Of a DNA stretch of 5,906 bases, positions 1-5,356 are shown in pieces. The DNA is from Spirulina sp. DLM2.Bin59 (lineage in GTDB: Bacteria > Cyanobacteriota > Cyanobacteriia > Cyanobacteriales > Spirulinaceae). The notes beneath the pieces were generated by a model. It was not told the origin of the DNA. It made no database searches and saw nothing but the letters and a program-made list of their open reading frames with translations. The position numbers were made by a program, and so were the translations under genes. Positions within the stretch are counted from its first letter, which is position 1. Each line of letters opens with the position of its first letter. The stretch is from the NCBI GenBank assembly GCA_007693875.1, contig RECT01000049.1, forward strand, positions 1 to 5,906. Direction: 5' to 3'.

Positions 1-51
1 AACGCAGGTCTCCAAAACCTGATGTCGGGGGTTCAAGTCCTCCAGGGCGCG
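1..51 (+). tRNA. trnW: tRNA-Trp (CCA anticodon), 5'-truncated by window start
   Basis: This is the 3' two thirds of a tRNA. The anticodon arm is a 5-bp stem CAGGT/ACCTG (5-9 with 17-21) around the loop CTCCAAA, which places anticodon CCA (Trp) at 12-14. A five-base variable region follows (22-26). The T arm GGGGG/CCTCC (27-31 with 39-43) closes the canonical loop TTCAAGT. Seven acceptor bases (44-50) and discriminator G51 end the gene. The D arm and 5' acceptor strand lie outside the window. The CCA tail is not encoded (TCA follows), so it would be added after transcription. Location just upstream of secE matches the usual cyanobacterial arrangement. Confidence 0.93.
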
Positions 52-70
52 TCATTTACTCTTTCCATCA

Positions 71-93
71 CTCCAACCCCAGGGGGGTCGGAG
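71..93 (+). other. Stem-loop between trnW and secE
   Basis: CTCCAACCCC and GGGGTCGGAG pair around an AGG loop. This gives nine base pairs with one A/C mismatch. No U-run follows, so it is not a standard intrinsic terminator. It may help define the tRNA 3' end or be a processing site. Just downstream, TGTTAGAAT (108-116) resembles an extended -10 element that could start a secE transcript, but no convincing -35 is visible. Both assignments are inference. Confidence 0.35.
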
Positions 94-183
94 CAGGGTT
101 AGGGTGTTGTTAGAATTAAACCTCAACCGGTCGCGTTTTACCGTGGCTCGGTTTTCACCCTTAGCGATCGCGGGAGATGAATC

Positions 184-450
184 GTGGCGAAAAAAGATGT
201 CAAGGCCGACCAAACCCCCAAAGGGTCAGCCCCCAACACCAAGGATAAAAATGAGCCAGGGACCCCTGGCTTTAGTTTGATGGGGTTTCTCACGGAATCG
301 AAAAGTGAGTTAGGCAAGGTGGTCTGGCCCTCACGGCAGCAATTGATCAGTGAATCAGCAGCGGTGATCCTGATGGTGACGTTAGTCGCCACGACCATCT
401 ACTTTGTTGACAACTTATTTGAGTGGATTAGTCAATCGGTGTTCTCATGA
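184..450 (+). CDS. secE: Preprotein translocase subunit SecE
   Basis: SecE is the small essential subunit of the SecYEG channel in plasma and thylakoid membranes; it clamps SecY. The 88-aa product has a charged, Lys/Pro-rich N-terminus (1-30). Next comes the amphipathic helix with the family signature ELGKVVWPSRQQL (about 42-54), and then a single transmembrane helix (about 59-80). This is the short one-helix form typical of cyanobacteria and most bacteria, not the three-helix E. coli form. The start is GTG at 184, with a purine-rich CGGGAG ending seven bases upstream. An ATG at 177 is in another frame. The stop overlaps the nusG start by four bases (ATGA, 447-450), pointing to one mRNA and coupled translation. 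Confidence 0.95.
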   Translation: MAKKDVKADQTPKGSAPNTKDKNEPGTPGFSLMGFLTESKSELGKVVWPSRQQLISESAAVILMVTLVATTIYFVDNLFEWISQSVFS

Positions 451-1070
451 GTTTTTTATCGGAAGATGACCCCCAAAATGACCAGGAGCAGCCGTTAACA
501 CCGGCCATCAGGGCCCACTGGTATGCCATTCAAGTGGCATCGGGGTGTGAAAAGCGGGTGAAGGCGAACCTTGAACAGCGAGTTCATACCCTGGATGTGG
601 CCGATCGCATCCTCCAGGTGCAAATCCCCCAAACCCCCACGATCAAAATCCGTAAGGATGGGGGGCGCACCCATAGTGAAGAAAAGATTTTCCCGGGCTA
701 TGTTTTGGTGCAAATGCGCTTGGACGATGAAGCCTGGCAAGCGGTGAAAAACACGCCCCATGTGATTAACTTTGTAGGGGCAGAGCAAAAACGCGCCAGT
801 GGCCGGGGGCGGGGCCATGTCAAGCCCTTACCCTTAAGTCCGGCGGAAGTGGAGCGAATCTTTAAACATGCCGAGGATCAGGAGCCGGTCGTCAAAATTA
901 ACATGGCGATTGGTGATAAGATCATGGTTCTGTCGGGGCCGTTTAAGGATTTTGAAGGAGAAGTGATTGAAGTTAGCCCAGAGCGGAGCAAGCTCAAGGC
1001 ACTGCTTTCAATTTTCGGACGGGATACCCCCGTGGAACTGGAGTTTACACAGGTCGAAAAACAAGGCTAA
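447..1070 (+). CDS. nusG: Transcription termination/antitermination factor NusG
   Basis: NusG binds the RNA polymerase clamp, modulates pausing and termination, and can bridge to the ribosome. The 207-aa protein starts with an acidic, Gln/Pro-rich extension (1-23). The NGN domain begins at HWYAIQVASGCEKRV (24-38) and includes the conserved EEKIFPGYVLVQM (78-90) and the TPHVINFVG strand (103-111). A basic Arg/Gly-rich insert (115-126) precedes the linker. The C-terminal KOW domain (about 153-205) shows GDKIMVLSGPFKDFEGEV. The acidic extension and basic insert make it longer than the roughly 180-aa E. coli protein, as expected for cyanobacterial NusG. The start lies within the end of secE in an ATGA overlap, with no strong Shine-Dalgarno, so it probably depends on translation of secE. 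Only two bases separate it from rplK. Confidence 0.96.
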   Translation: MSFLSEDDPQNDQEQPLTPAIRAHWYAIQVASGCEKRVKANLEQRVHTLDVADRILQVQIPQTPTIKIRKDGGRTHSEEKIFPGYVLVQMRLDDEAWQAVKNTPHVINFVGAEQKRASGRGRGHVKPLPLSPAEVERIFKHAEDQEPVVKINMAIGDKIMVLSGPFKDFEGEVIEVSPERSKLKALLSIFGRDTPVELEFTQVEKQG

Positions 1071-1072
1071 AC

Positions 1073-1498
1073 ATGGCAAAAAAAGTAGTTGCGCTGGTTA
1101 AACTTGCGTTACCAGCCGGAAAAGCGGCGGCAACGCCCCCCGTTGGCCCGGCTTTGGGTCAGCATGGGGTCAACATCATGGCGTTTTGTAAGGAATACAA
1201 CGCCAAAACTGCTGAGAAAGCAGGGTTAATTATCCCGGTGGAAATTTCGATCTATGAAGATCGCAGCTTCACCTTTGTGTTAAAAACCCCGCCGGCCTCG
1301 GTGTTGATTAAAAAAGAAGCGGGGATTGAGAAAGGGGCGGCCCAGCCCAATAGCCAAACCGTTGGCAGCATCACCCGTGAGCAATTGCAAAAAATTGCGG
1401 AAATCAAGCTCCCTGACCTCAATGCCAATGACGTGGAAGCGGCAATGCGGATTGTGGCGGGAACGGCAAGAAATATGGGTGTGAAAATCACCGATTAA
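1073..1498 (+). CDS. rplK: 50S ribosomal protein L11
   Basis: L11 sits at the base of the stalk and binds 23S rRNA in the GTPase-associated centre, where elongation factors and thiostrepton act. The 141-aa length is standard. The N-terminal domain shows the proline-rich PPVGPALGQHGVNIMAFCKEYN block (22-43). The rRNA-binding C-terminal domain ends with the signature DLNANDVEAAMRIVAGTARNMG near residues 115-136. Lys3 and Lys4, which are frequent PrmA methylation sites in the family, are present. The start two bases after the nusG stop has AAGG (1063-1066) six bases upstream as a modest ribosome-binding site. It is clearly co-transcribed with nusG. Confidence 0.97.
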   Translation: MAKKVVALVKLALPAGKAAATPPVGPALGQHGVNIMAFCKEYNAKTAEKAGLIIPVEISIYEDRSFTFVLKTPPASVLIKKEAGIEKGAAQPNSQTVGSITREQLQKIAEIKLPDLNANDVEAAMRIVAGTARNMGVKITD

Positions 1499-1513
1499 TG
1501 TAAACCTTTAGGC

Positions 1514-1543
1514 GGGGAGAGGCATTAACCTCGTTTGCACCCC
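1514..1543 (+). promoter_or_regulatory. Hairpin in the rplK-rplA gap, next to the rplA ribosome-binding site
   Basis: GGGG (1514-1517) can pair with CCCC (1540-1543), and inside it GAGG (1519-1522) pairs with CCTC (1529-1532) around a CATTAA loop. The two helices are separated by a one-base versus seven-base asymmetric internal loop (A1518; GTTTGCA 1533-1539). The outer strand directly abuts the rplA Shine-Dalgarno AGGAG (1544-1548). L1 is known in other bacteria to repress its own operon by binding a two-helix mRNA element with an asymmetric loop. Whether this is such a site is inference; primary-sequence conservation with known L1 sites was not evident. Confidence 0.3.
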
Positions 1544-1556
1544 AGGAGAATAAAAG

Positions 1557-2273
1557 ATGGCAAAGAAAGTTTCTCGCCGACTGCGCGAGGCATTGGCGAA
1601 GGTGGAAGACCGGGCCTATGAACCCATGGAGGCCTTAAACCTTGTCAAGGAAACGGCGACGGCAAAGTTTGATGAGACCGTTGAGGTGCATATCCGCTTA
1701 GGGATTGACCCCAAATACACCGATCAACAGTTGCGGACGACGGTGGCTTTGCCCAAGGGAACGGGGCAAACGGTGCGCGTTGCCGTGGTGGCCCGGGGTG
1801 AATTGGTCAAGGTGGCGGAAAACGCCGGGGCCGATGTGTTTGGATCTGATGAGTTAATTGACGAGATCCAAAAAGGAATGCTCGATTTTGATAAGCTGAT
1901 TGCCACCCCAGATATGATGCCCAAGGTGGCGAAGTTGGGGCGGATGTTAGGGCCTAAAGGTTTGATGCCTTCTCCCAAGGCGGGGACGGTGACGACGGAT
2001 GTGGCCGGGGCGATCGCCGAATTTAAAGCTGGGAAATTAGAGTTCCGGGCTGACCGAACGGGGATCGTTCATGTTATGTTTGGTAAGGCTTCGTTTCCAG
2101 CCGAGGATTTACTTGAAAATCTCAAAGCACTTCAGGAAACGGTAGACCGCAATCGTCCCTCTGGGGCTAAGGGCCGGTACTGGCGCAGCGTTTACGTGGC
2201 TGCCTCCATGGGCCCTGCTATCCAGGTTGATGTTAGTGCCCTGCGGGATCTGAAGTTAACTGAAGTCGCCTAG
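1557..2273 (+). CDS. rplA: 50S ribosomal protein L1
   Basis: L1 forms the mobile L1 stalk that guides deacylated tRNA out of the E site; it is also a translational repressor of the L11 operon in several bacteria. The 238-aa product has the family's usual length. The L1 signature lies at about 114-145 (ATPDMMPKVAKLGRMLGPKG, then LMPSPKAGTV). The conserved C-terminal block PSGAKGRYWRSVYVAASMGP is at 201-220. The ATG is preceded by AGGAG (1544-1548) with eight-base spacing. A 58-bp gap with a hairpin separates it from rplK. One HIP1 octamer falls inside the gene at 2010. Confidence 0.97.
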   Translation: MAKKVSRRLREALAKVEDRAYEPMEALNLVKETATAKFDETVEVHIRLGIDPKYTDQQLRTTVALPKGTGQTVRVAVVARGELVKVAENAGADVFGSDELIDEIQKGMLDFDKLIATPDMMPKVAKLGRMLGPKGLMPSPKAGTVTTDVAGAIAEFKAGKLEFRADRTGIVHVMFGKASFPAEDLLENLKALQETVDRNRPSGAKGRYWRSVYVAASMGPAIQVDVSALRDLKLTEVA

Positions 2274-2299
2274 ACGAAAAAACTCCGACAGAATTAAAT
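2271..2299 (+). promoter_or_regulatory. Weak candidate promoter for the rplJL transcript
   Basis: TAGACG (2271-2276) and TTAAAT (2294-2299) match four of six bases each of the -35 and -10 consensus, with a 17-base spacer. Transcription from here would begin near 2306, immediately before the L10 leader. The match is poor, and readthrough from rplA is an equally good explanation. Confidence 0.2.
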
Positions 2300-2304
2300 A
2301 TGTT

Positions 2305-2416
2305 TCTGTAACAGGCTGAAGACAGCAGGTGCAGCAAGCTTAATGGCCTGCCGAGGAATGTTCCGGAAACTATGAGTATGGGTGATTTTTCACGCTGCCA
2401 TGGTTTCCGAGACTGT
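2305..2416 (+). promoter_or_regulatory. L10 leader: autoregulatory mRNA structure upstream of rplJL
   Basis: The 213-bp gap before rplJ contains the hallmark segments of the bacterial L10 leader family: GAAGACAGCAGGTG (2318-2331) and TAATGGCCTGCCGAGGAA (2341-2358). GCAGG (2325-2329) pairs with CCTGC (2347-2351). A second perfect 7-bp helix forms between CGGAAAC (2364-2370) and GTTTCCG (2403-2409), enclosing a small GTGA/TCAC hairpin. In characterised bacteria the L10-L12 complex binds this RNA and represses its own synthesis. Here the structure is followed directly by an intrinsic terminator, so control by transcription attenuation is likely. Identification rests on remembered consensus and hand-folded helices. 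Confidence 0.8.
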
Positions 2417-2444
2417 AAAACCCCGGCATTGCTGTCGGGGTTTT
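2417..2444 (+). terminator. Intrinsic terminator/attenuator between the L10 leader and rplJ
   Basis: AAAACCCCGGCA pairs with TGTCGGGGTTTT around a TTGC loop, making 12 bp with one G-T wobble. The four Ts that end the stem act as the U-tract, and AGCG follows. It lies 42 bases before the rplJ ATG. Its place after the L10 leader fits a conditional attenuator rather than a constitutive end of the operon. Confidence 0.75.
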
Positions 2445-2467
2445 AGCGTTGGCAACGGAGTCAATCT

Positions 2468-2477
2468 AAGGAGGTGA
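2468..2477 (+). promoter_or_regulatory. Extended Shine-Dalgarno of rplJ
   Basis: AAGGAGGTGA is a full ten-base complement to the conserved 16S rRNA 3' end (TCACCTCCTT), nine bases before the ATG at 2487. No other gene in the window has such a complete site. This fits the demand for high L10/L12 output once transcription passes the attenuator. Confidence 0.85.
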
Positions 2478-2486
2478 GACAAAATC

Positions 2487-3053
2487 ATGGGGAGAACCCG
2501 CGAAAATAAAGCCGCTATTATTGCTGAACTCAAGGAACTCTTGAGTACGACGCAATTAACTGTGGTTTTTGACTATCAAGGTTTGACGGTGGCGGAGATT
2601 TCGGATCTCCGCGATCGCCTCCGCCCCCTCGGTACAGTGTGTAAGGTGACGAAAAACACCTTAATGCAACTGGCCGTGGCGGAGGACAGCGAATGGCAAC
2701 CGATGAGCGAGTTTTTATCTGGCTCTAACGGCTTTTTGCTGGTTAAAGACGATATTGGCGGCGCGATTCGTGCCTACCAAGCCTTTAAGAAGGAAACCAA
2801 GAAAACGGAATTCCGAGGCGGGGTAATGCAGGGCCGCGCCCTCAATGAGGAGCAGGTGAAGGCGATCGCCGATCTGCCCTCGAAGGAAGAACTCATGGCC
2901 CAAATTGCGGGGGCGATCAATTCGATTCCCACCAGTTTGGCTGTGGGGGTCAAGGAAGTGCCTTCTTCTTTGGCACGGGGTATCAACGAAGTACCCAGTT
3001 CTTTGGGGCGGGCGATCGCGGCGATCGCTGCCAAGGATGGGGATGCCGCTTAA
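2487..3053 (+). CDS. rplJ: 50S ribosomal protein L10 (uL10) with extended L12-binding C-terminal helix
   Basis: L10 anchors the L12 stalk that recruits translation GTPases. Residues 1-130 form the rRNA-binding globular domain, with the family motifs VVFDYQGLTVAEISDLR (26-42), CKVTKNTLM (52-60), FRGGVMQGR (109-117) and DLPSKEEL (129-136). From about 136 on, the protein is an array of 11-residue units. These are LMAQIAGAINS (136-146), IPTSLAVGVKE (147-157), VPSSLARGINE (158-168) and VPSSLGRAIAA (169-179), followed by a short tail. Each unit of this helix in known L10 proteins binds one L12 dimer. Four units would carry eight L12 copies, as reported for some cyanobacteria. At 188 aa it is about one unit longer than ordinary L10 of 165-175 aa. 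The start is fixed by the strong Shine-Dalgarno. Two HIP1 sites almost adjoin at 3012 and 3021. Confidence 0.97.
   Translation: MGRTRENKAAIIAELKELLSTTQLTVVFDYQGLTVAEISDLRDRLRPLGTVCKVTKNTLMQLAVAEDSEWQPMSEFLSGSNGFLLVKDDIGGAIRAYQAFKKETKKTEFRGGVMQGRALNEEQVKAIADLPSKEELMAQIAGAINSIPTSLAVGVKEVPSSLARGINEVPSSLGRAIAAIAAKDGDAA
2892..3023 (+). repeat. 33-bp coding repeat array in rplJ (four 11-residue L12-binding units)
   Basis: The units lie at 2892-2924, 2925-2957, 2958-2990 and 2991-3023. The last three share the protein pattern (I/V)P(S/T)SL-x2-(G/A)(V/I)-x2. At the DNA level they have drifted (for example TTCCCACCAGTTTGG, TGCCTTCTTCTTTGG and TACCCAGTTCTTTGG), so the duplication is not recent. The first unit is the most divergent and is recognised by its position and its helix pattern. 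Confidence 0.7.
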
Positions 3054-3110
3054 CCGAAGCGTTGCACCCCTCTTTTGTTCACAATTATCTAAACATTCAG
3101 GAGAAAATCC

Positions 3111-3509
3111 ATGTCCGCAGCAACTGACGAAATTCTGGAAAAGTTGAAATCTCTGACCCTTTTAGAAGCCTCTGAATTGGTCACACAAATCGAAGACGCT
3201 TTCGGTGTGACTGCTGCTGCCCCTGCGGGTGGTGGGATGATGATGATGGCTCCCGGTGGTGCTGCCCCTGCGGCCGCTGAACCGGAAGAGGAAAAAACCG
3301 AGTTTGATGTCATCCTCGAAAGTTTCCCCGATGACAAGAAAATCGCCATCTTGAAAGTGGTGCGTGCCATCACCGGCCTGGGTCTGAAGGAAGCCAAAGA
3401 AGTGGTGGAATCTGCGCCTAAAGCCCTCAAAGAAGCCACCACCAAAGACGATGCGGAAAGCATCAAGAAGCAGCTTGAAGAAGCGGGCGCGAAAGCTTCC
3501 ATCAAGTAA
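3111..3509 (+). CDS. rplL: 50S ribosomal protein L7/L12 (bL12)
   Basis: bL12 is the multicopy stalk protein that stimulates GTP hydrolysis by EF-Tu, EF-G, IF2 and RF3. The 132-aa product shows the N-terminal dimerisation and L10-binding domain (about 1-33, DEILEKLKSLTLLEASELV). A flexible hinge follows (34-61), rich in Ala, Gly and Pro, with a run of four Met (43-46) and an acidic end. The globular C-terminal domain (62-132) carries the factor-binding surface KIAILKVVRAITGLGLKEAK (77-96). The ATG follows AGGAG (3099-3103) by seven bases. It lies 57 bp after rplJ and is probably co-transcribed with it under the L10 leader. A strong terminator follows. Confidence 0.98.
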   Translation: MSAATDEILEKLKSLTLLEASELVTQIEDAFGVTAAAPAGGGMMMMAPGGAAPAAAEPEEEKTEFDVILESFPDDKKIAILKVVRAITGLGLKEAKEVVESAPKALKEATTKDDAESIKKQLEEAGAKASIK

Positions 3510-3551
3510 TCAGGTCTTTGCTGCTTAGGCAGTGTCACCGACTTGATCGGC

Positions 3552-3588
3552 AAAAGGGAGGAAAACTCAATGTTTTCCTCCCTTTTTT
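3552..3588 (+). terminator. Rho-independent terminator of the rplJL operon (possibly bidirectional)
   Basis: A perfect 15-bp stem joins AAAAGGGAGGAAAAC (3552-3566) to GTTTTCCTCCCTTTT (3572-3586), with a TCAAT loop and a run of six T ending at 3588. It starts 42 bases after the rplL stop. The A-run on the 5' side gives a T-run on the other strand, so it could also stop transcripts of the convergent minus-strand operon ending at 3644. Two tiny hairpins (CTGC/GCAG at 3521-3532 and CCGA/TCGG at 3538-3550) lie between stop and terminator. Confidence 0.93.
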
Positions 3589-3603
3589 AATGTTAAGTGG
3601 GGA

Positions 3604-3634
3604 GGGCAAAAAATTTTTTGCCCCTACGCAGGGG
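3604..3634. repeat. Perfect 20-bp A6T6 palindrome with adjoining CCCCT/AGGGG hairpin
   Basis: GGGC-A6-T6-GCCC (3604-3623) is a perfect palindrome. Overlapping it, CCCCT (3621-3625) pairs with AGGGG (3630-3634) around ACGC. The element lies between the convergent ends of rplL and the minus-strand operon, ten bases past the latter's stop codon. It could help terminate that operon, or be a remnant of a dispersed cyanobacterial repeat of the GGGGCAAA...TTTGCCCC type. The repeat link is from memory and unverified. Confidence 0.5.
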
Positions 3635-3643
3635 ATCAATTCC

Positions 3644-4234
3644 CTATAGTCCTAGTTCATTACAGGGGGTGGTGTTGAAATTGCGACTGTTGGGGTTGCC
3701 ATTTTCAATCCAACCCTCGAAGGGATGGCTAATGCGTAACCATTCGATGCCGGTGGAATTGTCCAGGGTGGGGTTGCCAACGACGGTGATCCGTTCTCGG
3801 GGGAAGAGGCGATCGCGCACCTGGGATTGAGAACTAGGGGAAATGTGAATCGGTAAACCCGCTCGGGGGTCAACGCGATGGTTAATACAGATCGGCCCTA
3901 TGGGGTTGGTGACATCTGGGAGCACAGTATTACAGTTGGCCAGGATCCCCGTGGGGATGAAGCCATTGATGGGCAATCTGATCGCAATTCGTCCCGCTAG
4001 GGCCATGGGTTCATCAATAATCACCTCTGCACCCCGCTCTAGGGTGGTGACAATTTCATTGCCGCCTCGGGTGGCATAAACGGCAATCCGCTGGTTAACT
4101 TGACGACATTCCCCGGTCAAATCCCCCATTTGGGCCAATTCCATCGGGCTAGATTGGGCGATGGCGGCGGTTATGCCGCTGAGGCCAAGGGTAGAACTGA
4201 GGGCGATGGCGATCGCCTTTTGCCAGTAATTCAT
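3644..4234 (-). CDS. Secreted protein with two cysteine-bracketed SH3-like domains (second gene of pair)
   Basis: No specific function is recognised. The 196-aa product begins with a signal peptide (MNYWQKAIAIALSSTLGLSG, cleavage likely after ITAAIA near residue 26). Two beta-rich units follow that look like bacterial SH3 (SH3b) domains. Unit 1 runs from Cys43 to Cys101 (RIAVYATRGGNEIVTTLERG at 49-68). Unit 2 runs from Cys116 to Cys191 (IEWLRISHPFEGWIENGN at 163-180). Both cysteine pairs could form disulfides in the periplasm. SH3b domains usually bind peptidoglycan or other ligands; here that is inference. The ATG at 4234 is chosen because AGGAG lies ten bases upstream and the start shares one base with the preceding gene's TGA. 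A GTG at 4243 would add three residues but has no usable spacing to that site. HIP1 sites lie at 3809 and 4209. Confidence 0.85.
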   Translation of the reverse strand: MNYWQKAIAIALSSTLGLSGITAAIAQSSPMELAQMGDLTGECRQVNQRIAVYATRGGNEIVTTLERGAEVIIDEPMALAGRIAIRLPINGFIPTGILANCNTVLPDVTNPIGPICINHRVDPRAGLPIHISPSSQSQVRDRLFPRERITVVGNPTLDNSTGIEWLRISHPFEGWIENGNPNSRNFNTTPCNELGL

Positions 4235-4920
4235 CAATTGCACGCTCCTATTAAAACCATGTTACGTCTCACCTCGCGACGATTGCCCCCAGTGAACTCC
4301 TGAAGCCTGACCCAACCTTCAGTACGAGTGGGATTTTGGGGGGTGACGACAGATCTGATCTGTAGCCAGGTCAGCCCCGTATCAGGATCGGGATATGTGC
4401 CGTTATGGAGACCTTCCGTAATATGCTCAACGCGATCATTTTTAACTAAAGAAAACCGAGAAACGGCATTGCTTCTCGGTGAACCATACACGGCCAAACG
4501 ATCAACATCAACGAGATAACAACTAAATTCTTGGCGCGGTGGCTCGGCGGTGGGTAAAAAGCCGCAATCGCCCGTATTGCCAATGTCCCGCTCCAGAATA
4601 TAGCCTGTTCTGAAGGGCGTGAACGCCTCTCGCACCTCAACCCACCCATTGCCCACCCGCCTCAACAGACGCACCGGTGTATCCGTCCTGAGTGTGCCTA
4701 GGCTCTGTCCGGCTGTAGAGGCATTGGGAAACAAGCCAGTATCCCGTTCTAGCCGGCCACAGACATTGCCCAATACTTGGGCCAAGATCAGATTTTCCTG
4801 ATGGTCCAGGCGGGAAGTGGGAGAATGGGGAGATGTGGCGATCGCTGCCCCCTCAGCGAGGGTTCCCAATGACAGCGTCAGGACGGCAAGGAGGGGAGTC
4901 CAAGGGATTGTCAGTTTCAT
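4234..4920 (-). CDS. Secreted protein with two cysteine-bracketed SH3-like domains (first gene of pair)
   Basis: No specific function is recognised. Starting at the ATG at 4920, the 228-aa product has a clear signal peptide (MKLTIPWTPLLAVLTLSLGT, then AxA-type cleavage near residue 28). Two SH3-like units follow. Unit 1 spans Cys54-Cys119 (LGTLRTDTPVRLLRRVGNGW at 74-93, then GYIL). Unit 2 spans Cys134-Cys227 (RLAVYGSPRSNAVSRFSLVK at 141-160, then LTWLQIRS and GWVRLQEF). The 15-residue spacing between units equals that of the downstream paralogue. An alternative GTG start at 4968 adds 16 residues and has AGAGG seven bases upstream. It was not preferred because the residues before Met17 are unlike a signal-peptide n-region, but it remains possible. 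A TGATG overlap couples it to the next gene. An exported role at the envelope is inferred. Confidence 0.85.
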   Translation of the reverse strand: MKLTIPWTPLLAVLTLSLGTLAEGAAIATSPHSPTSRLDHQENLILAQVLGNVCGRLERDTGLFPNASTAGQSLGTLRTDTPVRLLRRVGNGWVEVREAFTPFRTGYILERDIGNTGDCGFLPTAEPPRQEFSCYLVDVDRLAVYGSPRSNAVSRFSLVKNDRVEHITEGLHNGTYPDPDTGLTWLQIRSVVTPQNPTRTEGWVRLQEFTGGNRREVRRNMVLIGACN

Positions 4921-5012
4921 GGTCGGTTTTGGGTATGCAATGAGACTCAATGGGGTTGAGCAAGCCACCGGGCTTCCTCTATCTTCTCTTAATTTGCTGG
5001 GATCAACGCTAA

Positions 5013-5041
5013 ATTATGCAGCGATCGCAGGATTTCGTCAT
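5013..5041 (-). promoter_or_regulatory. Candidate sigma70-type promoter of the SH3-protein operon
   Basis: Read on the minus strand, ATGACG (5041-5036, four of six) and CATAAT (5018-5013, five of six) are separated by exactly 17 bases, which contain a HIP1 octamer. Transcription would start near 5006, giving a leader of about 40 bases to the GTG at 4968 or about 85 bases to the ATG at 4920. Confidence 0.45.
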
Positions 5042-5070
5042 GTTTATTCATTGGAAATAGCTTAAAAAAG

Positions 5071-5298
5071 TTAACGACTCCGTTCGGGATGGACAGTTCC
5101 CCAATCGCCCCTGATGCCGCCATCGTAGATCAATGTTCTCCCTTTGGGGCTAATCTGCTCTGGATTGATGGGAAGTAGTTTAACCCAGGAGCCAAACCTC
5201 GGCCAAAGATGAAGAAAAATCGCGAAAGTTAACGTTGGATTGCGAAATCCTAGGGAGGGGCGATCGCCCTCAAACCCTAGTGCTACCCTCAAGGGCAT
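5071..5298 (-). CDS. Doubtful 75-aa hypothetical protein
   Basis: An ATG-initiated frame of 75 codons with no family recognised. The N-terminal third looks weak. The second half (WVKLLPINPEQISPKGRTLI at about 38-57, then YDGGIRGDWGTVHPERSR) reads like plausible soluble protein, with no signal peptide or evident membrane helix. A purine run AGAGAGG touches the ATG, too close for an ideal ribosome-binding site. It lies 16 bases after the minus-strand terminator at 5314-5337, so a promoter would have to fit in that short gap or inside the frame. It may be a small real gene, the remnant of a longer one, or chance. Confidence 0.3.
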   Translation of the reverse strand: MPLRVALGFEGDRPSLGFRNPTLTFAIFLHLWPRFGSWVKLLPINPEQISPKGRTLIYDGGIRGDWGTVHPERSR

Positions 5299-5313
5299 CC
5301 TCTCTTAATACGG

Positions 5314-5337
5314 AAAAAGGGCGCAATGCCTGCGCCC
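5314..5337 (-). terminator. Rho-independent terminator on the minus strand (probably ends the lepB transcript)
   Basis: On the minus strand GGGCGCA (5337-5331) pairs perfectly with TGCGCCC (5325-5319) around GGCAT, and five T follow (5318-5314). On the plus strand the hairpin is preceded by A5 and followed by AAACC, so it is not a terminator in that direction. The only clear upstream minus-strand gene is lepB, whose stop is 260 bases before the hairpin. Confidence 0.75.
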
Positions 5338-5356
5338 AAACCGATGAAATTACCCT

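Larger units (their letters stand above)
4969..5356. other. Sparse intergenic region upstream of the SH3-protein operon
   Basis: No gene can be called with confidence in this 388-bp stretch. It holds the putative promoter of the SH3-protein operon (5013-5041, - strand), HIP1 sites at 5021 and 5260, one doubtful 75-codon reading frame (5071-5298, - strand) and a clear minus-strand terminator hairpin (5314-5337). The HIP1 at 5260 is extended to the palindrome GGGCGATCGCCC (5258-5269). Nothing else was seen. Confidence 0.6.

Noticed and set aside
495..818. Minus-strand frame of 107 codons inside nusG
   Set aside because: It lies wholly opposite a well-supported nusG, and its translation has no family features.
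3237..3248. Four ATG codons in a row in rplL as possible internal start or slippage site
   Set aside because: They encode a Met run in the flexible L12 hinge; no ribosome-binding site is specific to them, and the frame is intact.
3089..3553. Minus-strand frame of 154 codons opposite rplL
   Set aside because: It is an antisense shadow of rplL; the Ala/Pro/Ser-rich translation mirrors the L12 hinge, and it runs into the terminator arm.
4817..5065. Plus-strand frame of 82 codons across the start of the SH3-protein operon
   Set aside because: It overlaps the signal-peptide region and the promoter of the minus-strand operon, with no ribosome-binding site or recognisable domain.
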